Assembly (NCBI GenBank): GCA_963805715.1
Contig: CAWDVK010000018.1
Span: 62,001 to 126,000, forward strand
Length of the DNA stretch: 64,000 nt
Direction: 5' to 3'
Source of the DNA: CAWDVK01 sp963805715
GTDB taxonomy: Bacteria > Actinomycetota > Actinomycetes > Streptosporangiales > Streptosporangiaceae
Below, one piece after another: positions 33,715-41,590 of the stretch. The translations under genes and the position numbers were made by a program. Each line of letters begins with the position of its first letter. Within the stretch, counting starts at the first letter, position 1. The notes beneath the pieces were generated by a model. The model was given only the letters and a program-made list of their open reading frames with translations, did no database searches and was not told the DNA's origin.

Positions 33715-34569
33715 GTGGCCGGTACGCAGAGCCCGACCGTCCGGCGGCGGCGGCTTGCGCTCGAGCTCAGGCGCCTGCGCGAGTCGGCCAAGCTGACCTG
33801 CGAGGAAGTCGCGGAGCAGCTGGAATGCTCGGCATCCAAGATCAGCCGGGTGGAGACCGGCCGGGTCTCGGTCTCGCCCAGGGACGTCCGCGACATGCTG
33901 CAGATCTACGGCGTGCCCGAGTCGCAGCGCGAGGGCCTGGTCCAGCTGGCCAGGGATTCCCGCCAGAAGGGCTGGTGGCACGCCTACAGCGACACCATCC
34001 AGCCGCACTTCGCCACCTACCTCGGGCTGGAGAGCGCCGCCTCGGAGATCCGGATCTACGAGGTCAGCCTCATCCCCGGCCTGCTGCAGACGGAGGAGTA
34101 CGCCCGCACCGTCATCAGCGCCGGGATGGTCAACAGTCCCCGCGATGACATCGAGCGGCAGGTCAAACTGCGGATGGCCCGGCAGCCGACGCTGACCAGG
34201 GACGATCCGCCCAAGGTCTGGGCGGTCCTGGACGAGGCGGCACTGCGCCGCCGGGTCGGCGGGGCGGGCCTGATGCGCATGCAGCTGGAGCACCTGCTCG
34301 ACCTGGCCAAGCTCCCGAACGCGGCCATCCAGGTGATCCCGTTCGGCGGCGGCGCGCATCCGGCCATGGGACGGCCGTTCGTGATCCTGGTCTTCCCCGA
34401 GCGGGTCGATCCCGACGTGGTCTACCTGCAGGACCTGACCAGCGCGCTGTACGTAGAGGACGTCGACGAGGTCGACCGCTACAACATGTTCTTCAACCAC
34501 CTGCGGGCCACGGCCCTGTCGTTCGACGACTCGGCCGCGCTGATGACCTCGGTGCTCAAGGAGATGTAG
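33715..34569 (+). CDS. XRE-family regulator with DUF5753 (Scr1/TA-like) domain
   Basis: 284 residues from GTG 33715 with GGGAGGTG upstream. HTH at about 14-70: ALELRRLRESAKLTCEEVAE, then QLECSASKISRVETGRVSVS. The DUF5753 domain covers 95-280: FATYLGLESAASEIRIYEVS, then LIPGLLQTEEYARTVISAGM, then VIPFGGGAHPAMGRPFVILV. Members are abundant in actinomycetes and pair with small DUF397-like or related proteins in toxin-antitoxin-like or developmental switches. The divergent 103-residue gene is the candidate partner. The 3' end overlaps helR convergently by 14 bp. Confidence 0.9.
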   Translation: MAGTQSPTVRRRRLALELRRLRESAKLTCEEVAEQLECSASKISRVETGRVSVSPRDVRDMLQIYGVPESQREGLVQLARDSRQKGWWHAYSDTIQPHFATYLGLESAASEIRIYEVSLIPGLLQTEEYARTVISAGMVNSPRDDIERQVKLRMARQPTLTRDDPPKVWAVLDEAALRRRVGGAGLMRMQLEHLLDLAKLPNAAIQVIPFGGGAHPAMGRPFVILVFPERVDPDVVYLQDLTSALYVEDVDEVDRYNMFFNHLRATALSFDDSAALMTSVLKEM

Positions 34570-36688
34570 CCGCGGCCTGCCGCAGCGGCTCGGGCAGCGG
34601 CTCGGCGTGCAGCACGGTCAGCCGGGAGACCGCGCGGGTCAGGGCCACGTACAGCCGGTGCAGGCCGCGTGCCTCCGCCGCCGCGATGCGGGCCGGCTCC
34701 AGCACGATGACCTGGTCGAACTCAAGCCCCTTGGCCAGCGTGACCGGAACCAGGCTGAGCGGCATGGCGTCCGCCCCGCCGTCGAGCGTGGCGTGCGGCA
34801 GCCCGGCGGCGGCCAGGATCGCGGACAGCCCCGGTACCTGGTCGTCGGCCGCGATCACGGCGGCGGAGCCCGGCCGCGCGAGCGCGTCCGCGCAGGCTGC
34901 GGTGAGCGCGCCGGGCAGCCCGGCGGCAGTCACCGGCTGCAGCGCCAGCGATCCGGGGTCCTGGCGGACCGACCGGGCCGGCGAGAGGCCGGGGGCGATG
35001 TGAGCCAGCAGCAGGCTGGCGAAGTCGAGAATCTGGCGCGGCACGCGGTAGCCGGTGTCCAGCACCCGCAGCCCGGCGCCGGACTTGCCGAGATGGCCGA
35101 GCATGGCCTTCCAGCTCTCGGCGGCCCACGGCGTGGTGCCCTGGGCGATATCGCCCAGCACCGTGGCGGAGCCGGTCTCGCAGCGGCGGCCGAGCGCCCG
35201 GCACTCCATCGGGGACAGGTCCTGCGCCTCGTCCACCACCACGTGGGCCAGGCTCGGCGTCCGCTCGATCAGGTCGCGCGCCTCATCGATCAGCACGGCG
35301 TCAGCGGCGCTCCAGCGGGCCGAGCCGGGCCCGCGCGGCGGGCTCGGCCAGCTGATCGCGTCCTGCTCGGCGGGGGTCAGCAGCCCGGCGGAGGCGCGCT
35401 CGAGCACCTGGCGGTCACCGAGCACCCGCAGCACCAGCCGCACCGGGTCGGTCTTCGGCCAGATCGCGTCCACGGCGGCCCGCACCTGCCGGGTCCGCCG
35501 CACCGCGTCGTGCGTCCGGTCGTCGCAGCTCTCCCCGTCCGCTTCCATCCTGGTCAGGATGACGTGCGCGATCCGGTGCGCCAGCATCTCCCGGCCCGTT
35601 CCGAAACGGACCCCCCGAGCGCGCAGCTCGTCCACCAGCTCGGCGATCTCGAAGGCCGGGACCCGCCAGCGCCGCGAGCCGCGGGGCACCACCACCGGCT
35701 GAGCTGGCTCGGCGAGCTGGTCCCAGAGCGCATTGCGCAGCACCACCGCCATCCGGGCGCTGCCCTTGACCACCGCGGCCAGCTCGCTGTCGTCGCCCCG
35801 CACCGGGACGGTGGCGAGCAGGTCAGTCATCGTGACCTGGCGCACGTCGAACTCGCCGAGCGCCGGCAGCACATGGCGGATGTAGGAGAGGAAGGCCCGG
35901 TTCGGCCCGACCACCAGCACGCCGCCGCGCAGCAGCCGCTCCGGGTGCGCGTAGAGCAGGTACGCGACGCGGTGCAGGCCGACGGCCGTCTTGCCGGTGC
36001 CAGGCGCGCCCTGCACGCAGACCGTCTGCTCCGCGTCCGCCCGGACGATGTCATCCTGATCGGGCTGGATCGTCGCCACGATGTCACGCATCGGCCCCGA
36101 TCGCGGCCGCTCGATCTCCTCGATCAGGATGCGGCTGGCCGGGCCGGGGCCGGCCGCCCGCTGGCCGCCGCTGAATACCTCGTCCTCGTAGGCGGTGAGC
36201 TCAGCGCCCGAGAAGCCGAAACGGCGGCGCCGCGCCAGTCCCATCGGATCGCCCTGGCTGGCCCGGTAGAACGGCCGGCAGACCGGCGCGCGCCAGTCGA
36301 CCACGACCGGCGCGCCGTGCGGATCGTGCACGTGCCGCCTGCCGATGTGGAACTGCTCGCCGGCCAGTTCCTGCGCCTGGCCCAGCTCGGTGTAGTCGAC
36401 CCGGCCGAAGAACAACGGCGTGTCCGGCAGGTCCTTCAGCGCCTCGGCTCTCCGGTAGAGGTCGGCCTTCAGGTACTCCTCGGAGACCGGGTCGCCGCCG
36501 AGGGCCCGCAGCGACAGCACGTCCTCGCGCATGAGCCGGAGCGACTCGCGCGAGCCGTGCAGGTGCGCGCGCTCCGCGGCCAGGACGTTGTCGCCGGCGG
36601 CGCGCGCGGCATCGCCGGATTCTGGTTCGGGGTGGGGTCTGGGTTCGGAGTCGGGGTCGGGGTCCTCGTTGTGGCCGGCCAGCAGCAT
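34556..36688 (-). CDS. helR: RNA polymerase recycling/rifamycin-protection ATPase HelR (HelD-like)
   Basis: 710 residues of UvrD/Rep-like SF1 type. The N-terminal RNAP-engaging arm (AAERAHLHGSRESLRLMRED) is followed by VVVDWRAPVCRPFYRASQGD, typical of HelD/HelR. Walker A is CVQGAPGTGKTAVGLHRVAY, Walker B is VVVDEAQDLSPMECRALGRR, and late motifs include LAKGLEFDQVIVLEPARI and LYVALTRAVSRLTVLH. HelR proteins pull RNA polymerase off DNA and displace rifamycins. A rifamycin-associated-element-like repeat and a -10 box lie directly upstream, supporting helR over generic helD. The N-terminus has a DPDSEPRPHPEPE repeat. Confidence 0.88.
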   Translation of the reverse strand: MLLAGHNEDPDPDSEPRPHPEPESGDAARAAGDNVLAAERAHLHGSRESLRLMREDVLSLRALGGDPVSEEYLKADLYRRAEALKDLPDTPLFFGRVDYTELGQAQELAGEQFHIGRRHVHDPHGAPVVVDWRAPVCRPFYRASQGDPMGLARRRRFGFSGAELTAYEDEVFSGGQRAAGPGPASRILIEEIERPRSGPMRDIVATIQPDQDDIVRADAEQTVCVQGAPGTGKTAVGLHRVAYLLYAHPERLLRGGVLVVGPNRAFLSYIRHVLPALGEFDVRQVTMTDLLATVPVRGDDSELAAVVKGSARMAVVLRNALWDQLAEPAQPVVVPRGSRRWRVPAFEIAELVDELRARGVRFGTGREMLAHRIAHVILTRMEADGESCDDRTHDAVRRTRQVRAAVDAIWPKTDPVRLVLRVLGDRQVLERASAGLLTPAEQDAISWPSPPRGPGSARWSAADAVLIDEARDLIERTPSLAHVVVDEAQDLSPMECRALGRRCETGSATVLGDIAQGTTPWAAESWKAMLGHLGKSGAGLRVLDTGYRVPRQILDFASLLLAHIAPGLSPARSVRQDPGSLALQPVTAAGLPGALTAACADALARPGSAAVIAADDQVPGLSAILAAAGLPHATLDGGADAMPLSLVPVTLAKGLEFDQVIVLEPARIAAAEARGLHRLYVALTRAVSRLTVLHAEPLPEPLRQAAATSP

Positions 36689-36711
36689 GGCTCATCTCCC
36701 TGAGAACAGAA

Positions 36712-36730
36712 GGGGCTGGCACAAAGGCCA
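36712..36730. promoter_or_regulatory. Rifamycin-associated-element-like inverted repeat upstream of helR
   Basis: GGGGCTGGCACAAAGGCCA on the plus strand. The outer arms GGGGCT...AAGGCC match what I remember of the 19-bp RAE found before rifamycin-inducible genes such as helR and rifamycin-modifying enzymes (about 14 of 19 positions against the remembered consensus). It lies 23 bp before the helR ATG and 2 bp after the -10 box. Confidence 0.55.
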
Positions 36731-36732
36731 GG

Positions 36733-36738
36733 AGCCTA
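36733..36738 (-). promoter_or_regulatory. Candidate helR -10 box TAGGCT
   Basis: On the minus strand TAGGCT is followed after two bases by the RAE-like repeat, so that the repeat would cover the transcription start. Confidence 0.5.
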
Positions 36739-36807
36739 CCAGCGAGGCGCGGCGGCGGTCATCCCGATTTCCGCCCGGCCCGGGCCGGTGGCCAGGGCCG
36801 CTGCGGA

Positions 36808-37782
36808 TCACCAGGTCCAGTAGAAGCCGACCACCGTGCGCTCGATCGCGCGCAGGTACCGGTGGGCCGAGTGCTGCTCGTCCAGGGTCACCTCCTGCCG
36901 GTTCGCCACATCGCCGTCCACGCCGTCCCAGCTCGCCCACCACAGCCCGGCCGGCAGCCGGGCCGGGTGAAACTGGATCCGCAGGTCGAAGTTCTCCATG
37001 TGCCCGAGCACGCCGCGCCGGTACTCGCGCTCCCGCGGGTCGGCCGGGTTGCCGGGCAGCCGGTAAGTCGTCCAGTACTCCAGCGTCGCCGTCTCGCCCA
37101 GCGCGAGCGACCTGGCCAGCAGGATCTCGGTGGCGAAGACGCCGGGGCCGATCTGGTGCAGCTGCCCGGACAGCCCTCGGCAGCCCTGGCCGGTCTCGAC
37201 CGTCAGCGCGGTCGTGTCGTACAGGTACGGGATGCGGTCGACGTTGGCCGCGATCGCCTCGACGACCTGCAGCGTGCGGGTTCGCTCCAGCCGTCCGTCC
37301 GCGCCCACGCACACGTGATCGTGCAGCGAGAGCGTCTGGTGACGGCGCGGGCCGAGGGCCGCGCCGACCTCCTTCTCCGCCTGCCGGGGCACCGCCCGGC
37401 TGCCGGTCACCACGCTGATCGCCGACGAGCCGTTCCAGAGCCGCCAGAGGTGGTCGGTCTCATGCGGGGTGAAGCCGAACGTATCGACGAAGAGCTTGAG
37501 CGTGGGACGGCTGAGCAGGCGGCCGGTTAACGCCCGCGACACGGTGTCCTTGAGCCGCTGCGCGTTCGCGTCCTCGTCGCCAGGATCACGCGGATTGCTC
37601 CACAGGTGCCGGGCCAGGGCCTCGGCGACGGCTAACTGGCTGACCTCGCCCGGCCGGGCCCGCACGACGTGCTGTTCCCAGACCCGGCGGTACGGCCCTG
37701 GCCTCAGCAATAACTCCCGCAGGTAAGCTGCGGCCGCCCGGCGGCCAGCCGTCTCCGCTGAACCGCTCACATCGCTGCTCAT
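36808..37782 (-). CDS. Conserved actinobacterial protein of unknown function
   Basis: 324 residues. The N-terminal third has a helical, HTH-like part (AVAEALARHLWSNPRDPGDE, then TVSRALTGRLLSRPTLKLFV, then FTPHETDHLWRLWNGSSAIS). The C-terminal two thirds look beta-rich: HQTLSLHDHVCVGADGRLER, then EAIAANVDRIPYLYDTTALT, then ATLEYWTTYRLPGN and HMENFDLRIQFHPARLPAGL. I do not recognise a named family. The layout (N-terminal regulator-like helices, C-terminal possible ligand or effector domain) suggests signalling rather than catalysis. It precedes helR on the same strand with a 119-bp gap. Confidence 0.7.
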   Translation of the reverse strand: MSSDVSGSAETAGRRAAAAYLRELLLRPGPYRRVWEQHVVRARPGEVSQLAVAEALARHLWSNPRDPGDEDANAQRLKDTVSRALTGRLLSRPTLKLFVDTFGFTPHETDHLWRLWNGSSAISVVTGSRAVPRQAEKEVGAALGPRRHQTLSLHDHVCVGADGRLERTRTLQVVEAIAANVDRIPYLYDTTALTVETGQGCRGLSGQLHQIGPGVFATEILLARSLALGETATLEYWTTYRLPGNPADPREREYRRGVLGHMENFDLRIQFHPARLPAGLWWASWDGVDGDVANRQEVTLDEQHSAHRYLRAIERTVVGFYWTW

Positions 37783-37886
37783 AGGCCCCTTGTGCGATGT
37801 TACTGCGATATGCGGTCAGTAGCGTACCCGGCAGGACCCGCGCCCGCTGCGGGAGCGGGACGGGCGCAGCGCCCGGCAGAGGGGGA

Positions 37887-37915
37887 CGGGCCCGCCGCAG
37901 CCCGCGGCGGGCCCG
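37887..37915. terminator. 12-bp perfect hairpin downstream of the GNAT gene
   Basis: CGGGCCCGCCGC - AGCCC - GCGGCGGGCCCG. A second smaller palindrome, CGGGCGC-A-GCGCCCG, lies at 37861-37875. Together they form a strong terminator array for the minus-strand transcript ending at 37964. Confidence 0.75.
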
Positions 37916-37963
37916 AACTGGATCCCGGCCAGCAGCGCCGCTGCGGCGACTCAGGAACTGAAC

Positions 37964-38821
37964 TCAGAAGAGCACGGACATGAAGGTGCCCGCCTCGGTG
38001 AAGCCCACCCGCCGGTAGGCGGCGCGAGCGGGCGCGTTGTAGTCGTTGACGTAGAGGGTCACGACCGGCGCCATGGCGGCCAGGGCATGCGCGACGACCG
38101 ACGCCATGCCTCGCTGAGCATGACCGCGGCCGCGCGCCTCGGGCGGTACCCAGACGCCCTGGACCTGGCAGGCCCGTGGCGTCACCGCGCCGATCTCCGC
38201 CTTGAAGATCACCTTGCCGTTCTCGATCCGGGCCAGGGAACGGCCGGCCCGGATCAGGTCGCCGACCCGCGCGCGGTAGGCCGCGCCGCCGTCCGCGCCG
38301 ATCGGCGAGACCCCGACCTCCTCGGTGAACATCGCGACGCACGCGGGCAGCAGCAGGTCGACCTCATCGGGCCGCACCACCCGTACCAGCGGGTCCGGCT
38401 CTACCTCGGGCGGCCCGGAAATGGCCAGCACGGGCTGGACCGGGCGGACGTCACGGGGGCGGTCCCAGGCCGGTGACAGCAGCGCCCACAGCTGGGAGAC
38501 GGCGCCGGCGGGGCCGACGATCGACGAGCAGCGACGGCCATGCAGCCGGGCCTGCTGGGCAAACGCCGCGACCGCCGCGTCGGTGGCCGCGACCGGGACC
38601 ATGTTGGCCCCCGAGTAGCACAGCGATGTGAGGCGGCTGCCGTCCTGGTAGCCCCAGACCTGGGCGCCCAGCCGCCGCGGGTCCAGCCCTGCTGACCGGA
38701 TCCGGGCGCTGACGAAGATGTTCGCGACCGCATCACGGTCGCAGATGGCGAGGACCTCATCGCGGTCGCCATCGGTCAGCAGGCGCAGCGGCGCGGACCG
38801 CCAGGCCTTGGTGCGCAGCAC
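37964..38821 (-). CDS. GNAT acetyltransferase with DUF4081 domain
   Basis: 285 residues from GTG 38821, which has TAGGCT exactly 6 nt upstream and no ribosome-binding site (leaderless). The N-terminal DUF4081 part (LRLLTDGDRDEVLAICDRDA, then LTSLCYSGANMVPVAATDAA) is followed by the GNAT fold (GVWVPPEARGRGHAQRGMAS, then VVTLYVNDYNAPARAAYRRV). RGRGHAQ is the acetyl-CoA-binding P-loop. The gene habitually follows ispG in actinobacteria. Substrate unknown. Confidence 0.9.
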   Translation of the reverse strand: MLRTKAWRSAPLRLLTDGDRDEVLAICDRDAVANIFVSARIRSAGLDPRRLGAQVWGYQDGSRLTSLCYSGANMVPVAATDAAVAAFAQQARLHGRRCSSIVGPAGAVSQLWALLSPAWDRPRDVRPVQPVLAISGPPEVEPDPLVRVVRPDEVDLLLPACVAMFTEEVGVSPIGADGGAAYRARVGDLIRAGRSLARIENGKVIFKAEIGAVTPRACQVQGVWVPPEARGRGHAQRGMASVVAHALAAMAPVVTLYVNDYNAPARAAYRRVGFTEAGTFMSVLF

Positions 38822-38827
38822 GTAACC

Positions 38828-38833
38828 AGCCTA
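38828..38833 (-). promoter_or_regulatory. -10 box TAGGCT of the DUF4081 GNAT gene
   Basis: Spacer of 6 nt (GGTTAC) to the GTG start. Confidence 0.6.
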
Positions 38834-38873
38834 ACCGCCCGGCCAGGCCGACCGGTGGCCGGTCGCGGACCGG

Positions 38874-40400
38874 CTATCCGGCAGGCGGGGGCAATGCCGG
38901 GCAGGTGGCGTTGACCAGGCCAGGCCCGGCCGGCAGCGCGCCGGTGGCGAGATACCGGTTGAGGTAACCGTCCACGCAGGTGTTGGGCGGGTCAGCCAGC
39001 GACTGTCCGTGATTGCCGCCGCCCACGACCACGACCATCCGCGCGCTGGGCAGCAGCCGGTGCGCCTGCTGCGCGCCCGCGTACGGGGTAGCGGCATCCA
39101 GAGTCCCCTGCAGCATCAGGATGCCGGGCAGCCCGGCTCCCCTGATCGGCAGCGGCCTGGCTGGCCCGCGCACCGGCCAGTACGCGCAGGCGGCGTTGAA
39201 CCAGGTGTTGTCCCACGCCTCGAAGGGGGCGGTGGCGTAGACCTTCCTGGTATCGGCATCCCACCTCGCCCAGTTGCGCGGCCAGCTGACATCGCTGCAC
39301 TCGACCGCGTTGTAGACGGCGAACTCGTTCTCGCCCTGCTTGCCTTCCTGCTGATAGAGGTCGGCCAGCTGGGCAGGCGAGCCGGCCGTCAGGTAGGAGG
39401 ACAGCGCCGATGCGAGGTCAGGCCAGATCTGGTTGGTGTAGCCGCCGACCACGAACGTGTCGTCGAACTCATCCGGCCCGATGTCGCCGTCGGCCGGCTT
39501 GGCCTGCAGGTCGCCGCGGGCCCGGTAGAAAGACCTGCTGACCTGCGCCGCCGTCGAGCCGAGGCGGAAGTCATCGTCGTACTCCGCAGCCCAGGCGAAG
39601 AAGGCCTGCAGCCGGCCCTGGAAGGCGTAGTCCTGGCCGATGTTGTCGGCGTACCAGACGCCCGCCGGGTCCACGGTGCTGTCCAGCACCATGCGGCGGA
39701 TCCGGCTCGGGAACAGGGTGGCGTAGACCTGGCCGATGTAGGTCCCGTAGGAGTAGGCGAAGTAGCTGATCTGCCGCTGGCCGAGCGCGGCCCTGATCGA
39801 GTCGAGGTCCCTGGCCACGTCCTCGGTGGTCATGTAGGGCAGCAGCCAGCCGAACTTCTTCTCGCACGCCTCGGCGTAGCCCTTGGCCCGGTTCTCCAGC
39901 ACCTGCTCGGCCGCCCGGCTGGCCGGGATGTAGTCCGGCCGCGGCCCGTTGAAGAACGATGGCTCGCAGCTGAGTGCCGGGACCGAGGACCCGACGCCGC
40001 GGGGGTCGAACCCGACGATGTCGTATTCCGAGGCCACCGCCGGGCTCAGGCCCTGCGCGACGTCCGCCGCCAGGCTGAGGCCGCTGCCGCCGGGACCGCC
40101 GGGGTTCACCAGCAGCACGCCCTGGCGCCGGGCGGCCGGTGCCGTCGCCGGCACCTCAGACAGCGCTAGCGTGATCTTCCGGCCGCCGGGGCGCTGATAA
40201 TCCAGCGGCACCTGCAGCTTGCTGCACTGCAGCCTCTGAGCCACCTGCGGGCACGGCTTCCACTGCAAGGCCGCCCCGCCCTGGGCCGGGGCGGCCGCGG
40301 CCGGGGATCCGGAGGACTGAGCGGGGTGCGCGGACGCACCGCTACAGCCGGCGGCGGCGAGCCCGGCCGCGGCAATGGCGGCCACCAGCACGGTGCGCAT
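38874..40400 (-). CDS. Secreted tripeptidyl-aminopeptidase-like alpha/beta hydrolase
   Basis: 508 residues. A lipobox (AAAGC, Cys19) ends the signal peptide. The alpha/beta hydrolase fold shows GVLLVNPGGPGGSGLSLAAD (oxyanion region), the nucleophile in ISYFAYSYGTYIGQVYATLF, and the TAP-like C-terminal domain with Asp in MLQGTLDAATPYAGAQQAHR and His in GGGNHGQSLADPPNTC. Such enzymes release tripeptides or amino acids from peptides, or act on esters, outside the cell. It sits 36 bp downstream of the ispG stop on the same strand. Confidence 0.9.
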   Translation of the reverse strand: MRTVLVAAIAAAGLAAAGCSGASAHPAQSSGSPAAAAPAQGGAALQWKPCPQVAQRLQCSKLQVPLDYQRPGGRKITLALSEVPATAPAARRQGVLLVNPGGPGGSGLSLAADVAQGLSPAVASEYDIVGFDPRGVGSSVPALSCEPSFFNGPRPDYIPASRAAEQVLENRAKGYAEACEKKFGWLLPYMTTEDVARDLDSIRAALGQRQISYFAYSYGTYIGQVYATLFPSRIRRMVLDSTVDPAGVWYADNIGQDYAFQGRLQAFFAWAAEYDDDFRLGSTAAQVSRSFYRARGDLQAKPADGDIGPDEFDDTFVVGGYTNQIWPDLASALSSYLTAGSPAQLADLYQQEGKQGENEFAVYNAVECSDVSWPRNWARWDADTRKVYATAPFEAWDNTWFNAACAYWPVRGPARPLPIRGAGLPGILMLQGTLDAATPYAGAQQAHRLLPSARMVVVVGGGNHGQSLADPPNTCVDGYLNRYLATGALPAGPGLVNATCPALPPPAG

Positions 40401-40436
40401 GGGAGTCCATCCTGCCTGACGGCTCGGGCAGCAGTC

Positions 40437-41573
40437 TCAGTCCGCCGCGGTTTCCATGGTGGCGGCCAGCTTCATGGCCTCCTCGATCAGGGTCTCCACG
40501 ATCTGCGACTCGGGCACCGTCTTGATGACCTCGCCGCGGACGAAGATCTGCCCCTTGCCGTTCCCGGAGGCCACGCCGAGATCGGCCTCCCGCGCCTCGC
40601 CAGGGCCGTTCACGACGCAGCCCATGACGGCCACCCGCAGCGGGATTTCCAGGCCGTCCAGCGCGGCGGTGACCTCGTCAGCCAGCTTGTACACGTCGAC
40701 CTGCGCGCGGCCGCAGGACGGGCAGGAGACGATCTCAAGCCCGCGCTGGCGGAGCCCGAGCGACTCCAGGATCGCGATGCCGACCTTGACTTCCTCGACC
40801 GGCGGGGCGGACAGCGACACCCGGATCGTGTCGCCGATGCCCTCGGCCAGCAGCGCCCCGAAGGCCACCGCGGACTTCACCGTGCCCTGGAAGGCGGGAC
40901 CGGCCTCGGTGACGCCCAGGTGCAGCGGGTAGTCGCACTGCTGCGCGAGCTGCCGGTAGGCGTTGATCATCACGACCGGGTCGTGATGCTTGACCGAGAT
41001 CTTGATGTCGGAGAACCCGTGCTCTTCGAACAGGGAGCATTCCCACAGCGCCGACTCGACCAGCGCCTCCGGCGTGGCCTTGCCGTACTTGGCCAGCAGC
41101 CGCTTGTCCAGTGAGCCGGCGTTGACGCCGATCCGGATCGGCACCCCGGCTGCCGACGCGGCCCTGGCGATCTCGCCCACCTTGTCGTCGAACGCCTTGA
41201 TGTTGCCGGGATTGACCCGGACGGCGGCGCAGCCCGCTTCGATCGCGGCGAACACGTACTTGGGCTGGAAGTGGATGTCCGCGATGACCGGGATCTGGGA
41301 CTTGCGGGCGATCGCCGGCAGCGCGTCGGCGTCGTCCTGCGACGGCACCGCCACCCGCACGATCTGGCAGCCGGCCGCGGTCAGCTCGGCGATCTGCTGC
41401 AGCGTGGCGTTCACGTCGGCGGTCAGCGTCGTGGTCATTGACTGAACGGAGACCGGCGCTCCGCCGCCAACCGGCACCGCGTGCTTGCCGGTGCCCACCA
41501 TGATCTGCCGTGACATCCGGCGCGGCGCCACCGGCTCTGGCGGCAGCTGAGGGAGGCCAAGGTCAACAGTCAT
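40437..41573 (-). CDS. ispG: (E)-4-hydroxy-3-methylbut-2-enyl-diphosphate synthase
   Basis: 378 residues, the short bacterial form. It makes HMBPP in the MEP isoprenoid pathway with a [4Fe-4S] cluster. Marks: VGGGAPVSVQSMTTTLTADV, then VRVAVPSQDDADALPAIARK, then PVIADIHFQPKYVFAAIEAG, and the cluster cysteines in EIVSCPSCGRAQVDVYKLAD and AVMGCVVNGPGEAREADLGV. It stands next to rip1 and dxr, the usual actinobacterial order dxr-rip-ispG, with an 18-bp gap after rip1. Confidence 0.96.
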   Translation of the reverse strand: MTVDLGLPQLPPEPVAPRRMSRQIMVGTGKHAVPVGGGAPVSVQSMTTTLTADVNATLQQIAELTAAGCQIVRVAVPSQDDADALPAIARKSQIPVIADIHFQPKYVFAAIEAGCAAVRVNPGNIKAFDDKVGEIARAASAAGVPIRIGVNAGSLDKRLLAKYGKATPEALVESALWECSLFEEHGFSDIKISVKHHDPVVMINAYRQLAQQCDYPLHLGVTEAGPAFQGTVKSAVAFGALLAEGIGDTIRVSLSAPPVEEVKVGIAILESLGLRQRGLEIVSCPSCGRAQVDVYKLADEVTAALDGLEIPLRVAVMGCVVNGPGEAREADLGVASGNGKGQIFVRGEVIKTVPESQIVETLIEEAMKLAATMETAAD

Positions 41574-41590
41574 CTGGCATTCGCCCTTAC

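Noticed and set aside
34607..36703. 698-residue plus-strand frame opposite helR
   Set aside because: Antisense shadow of the clear HelR ATPase.
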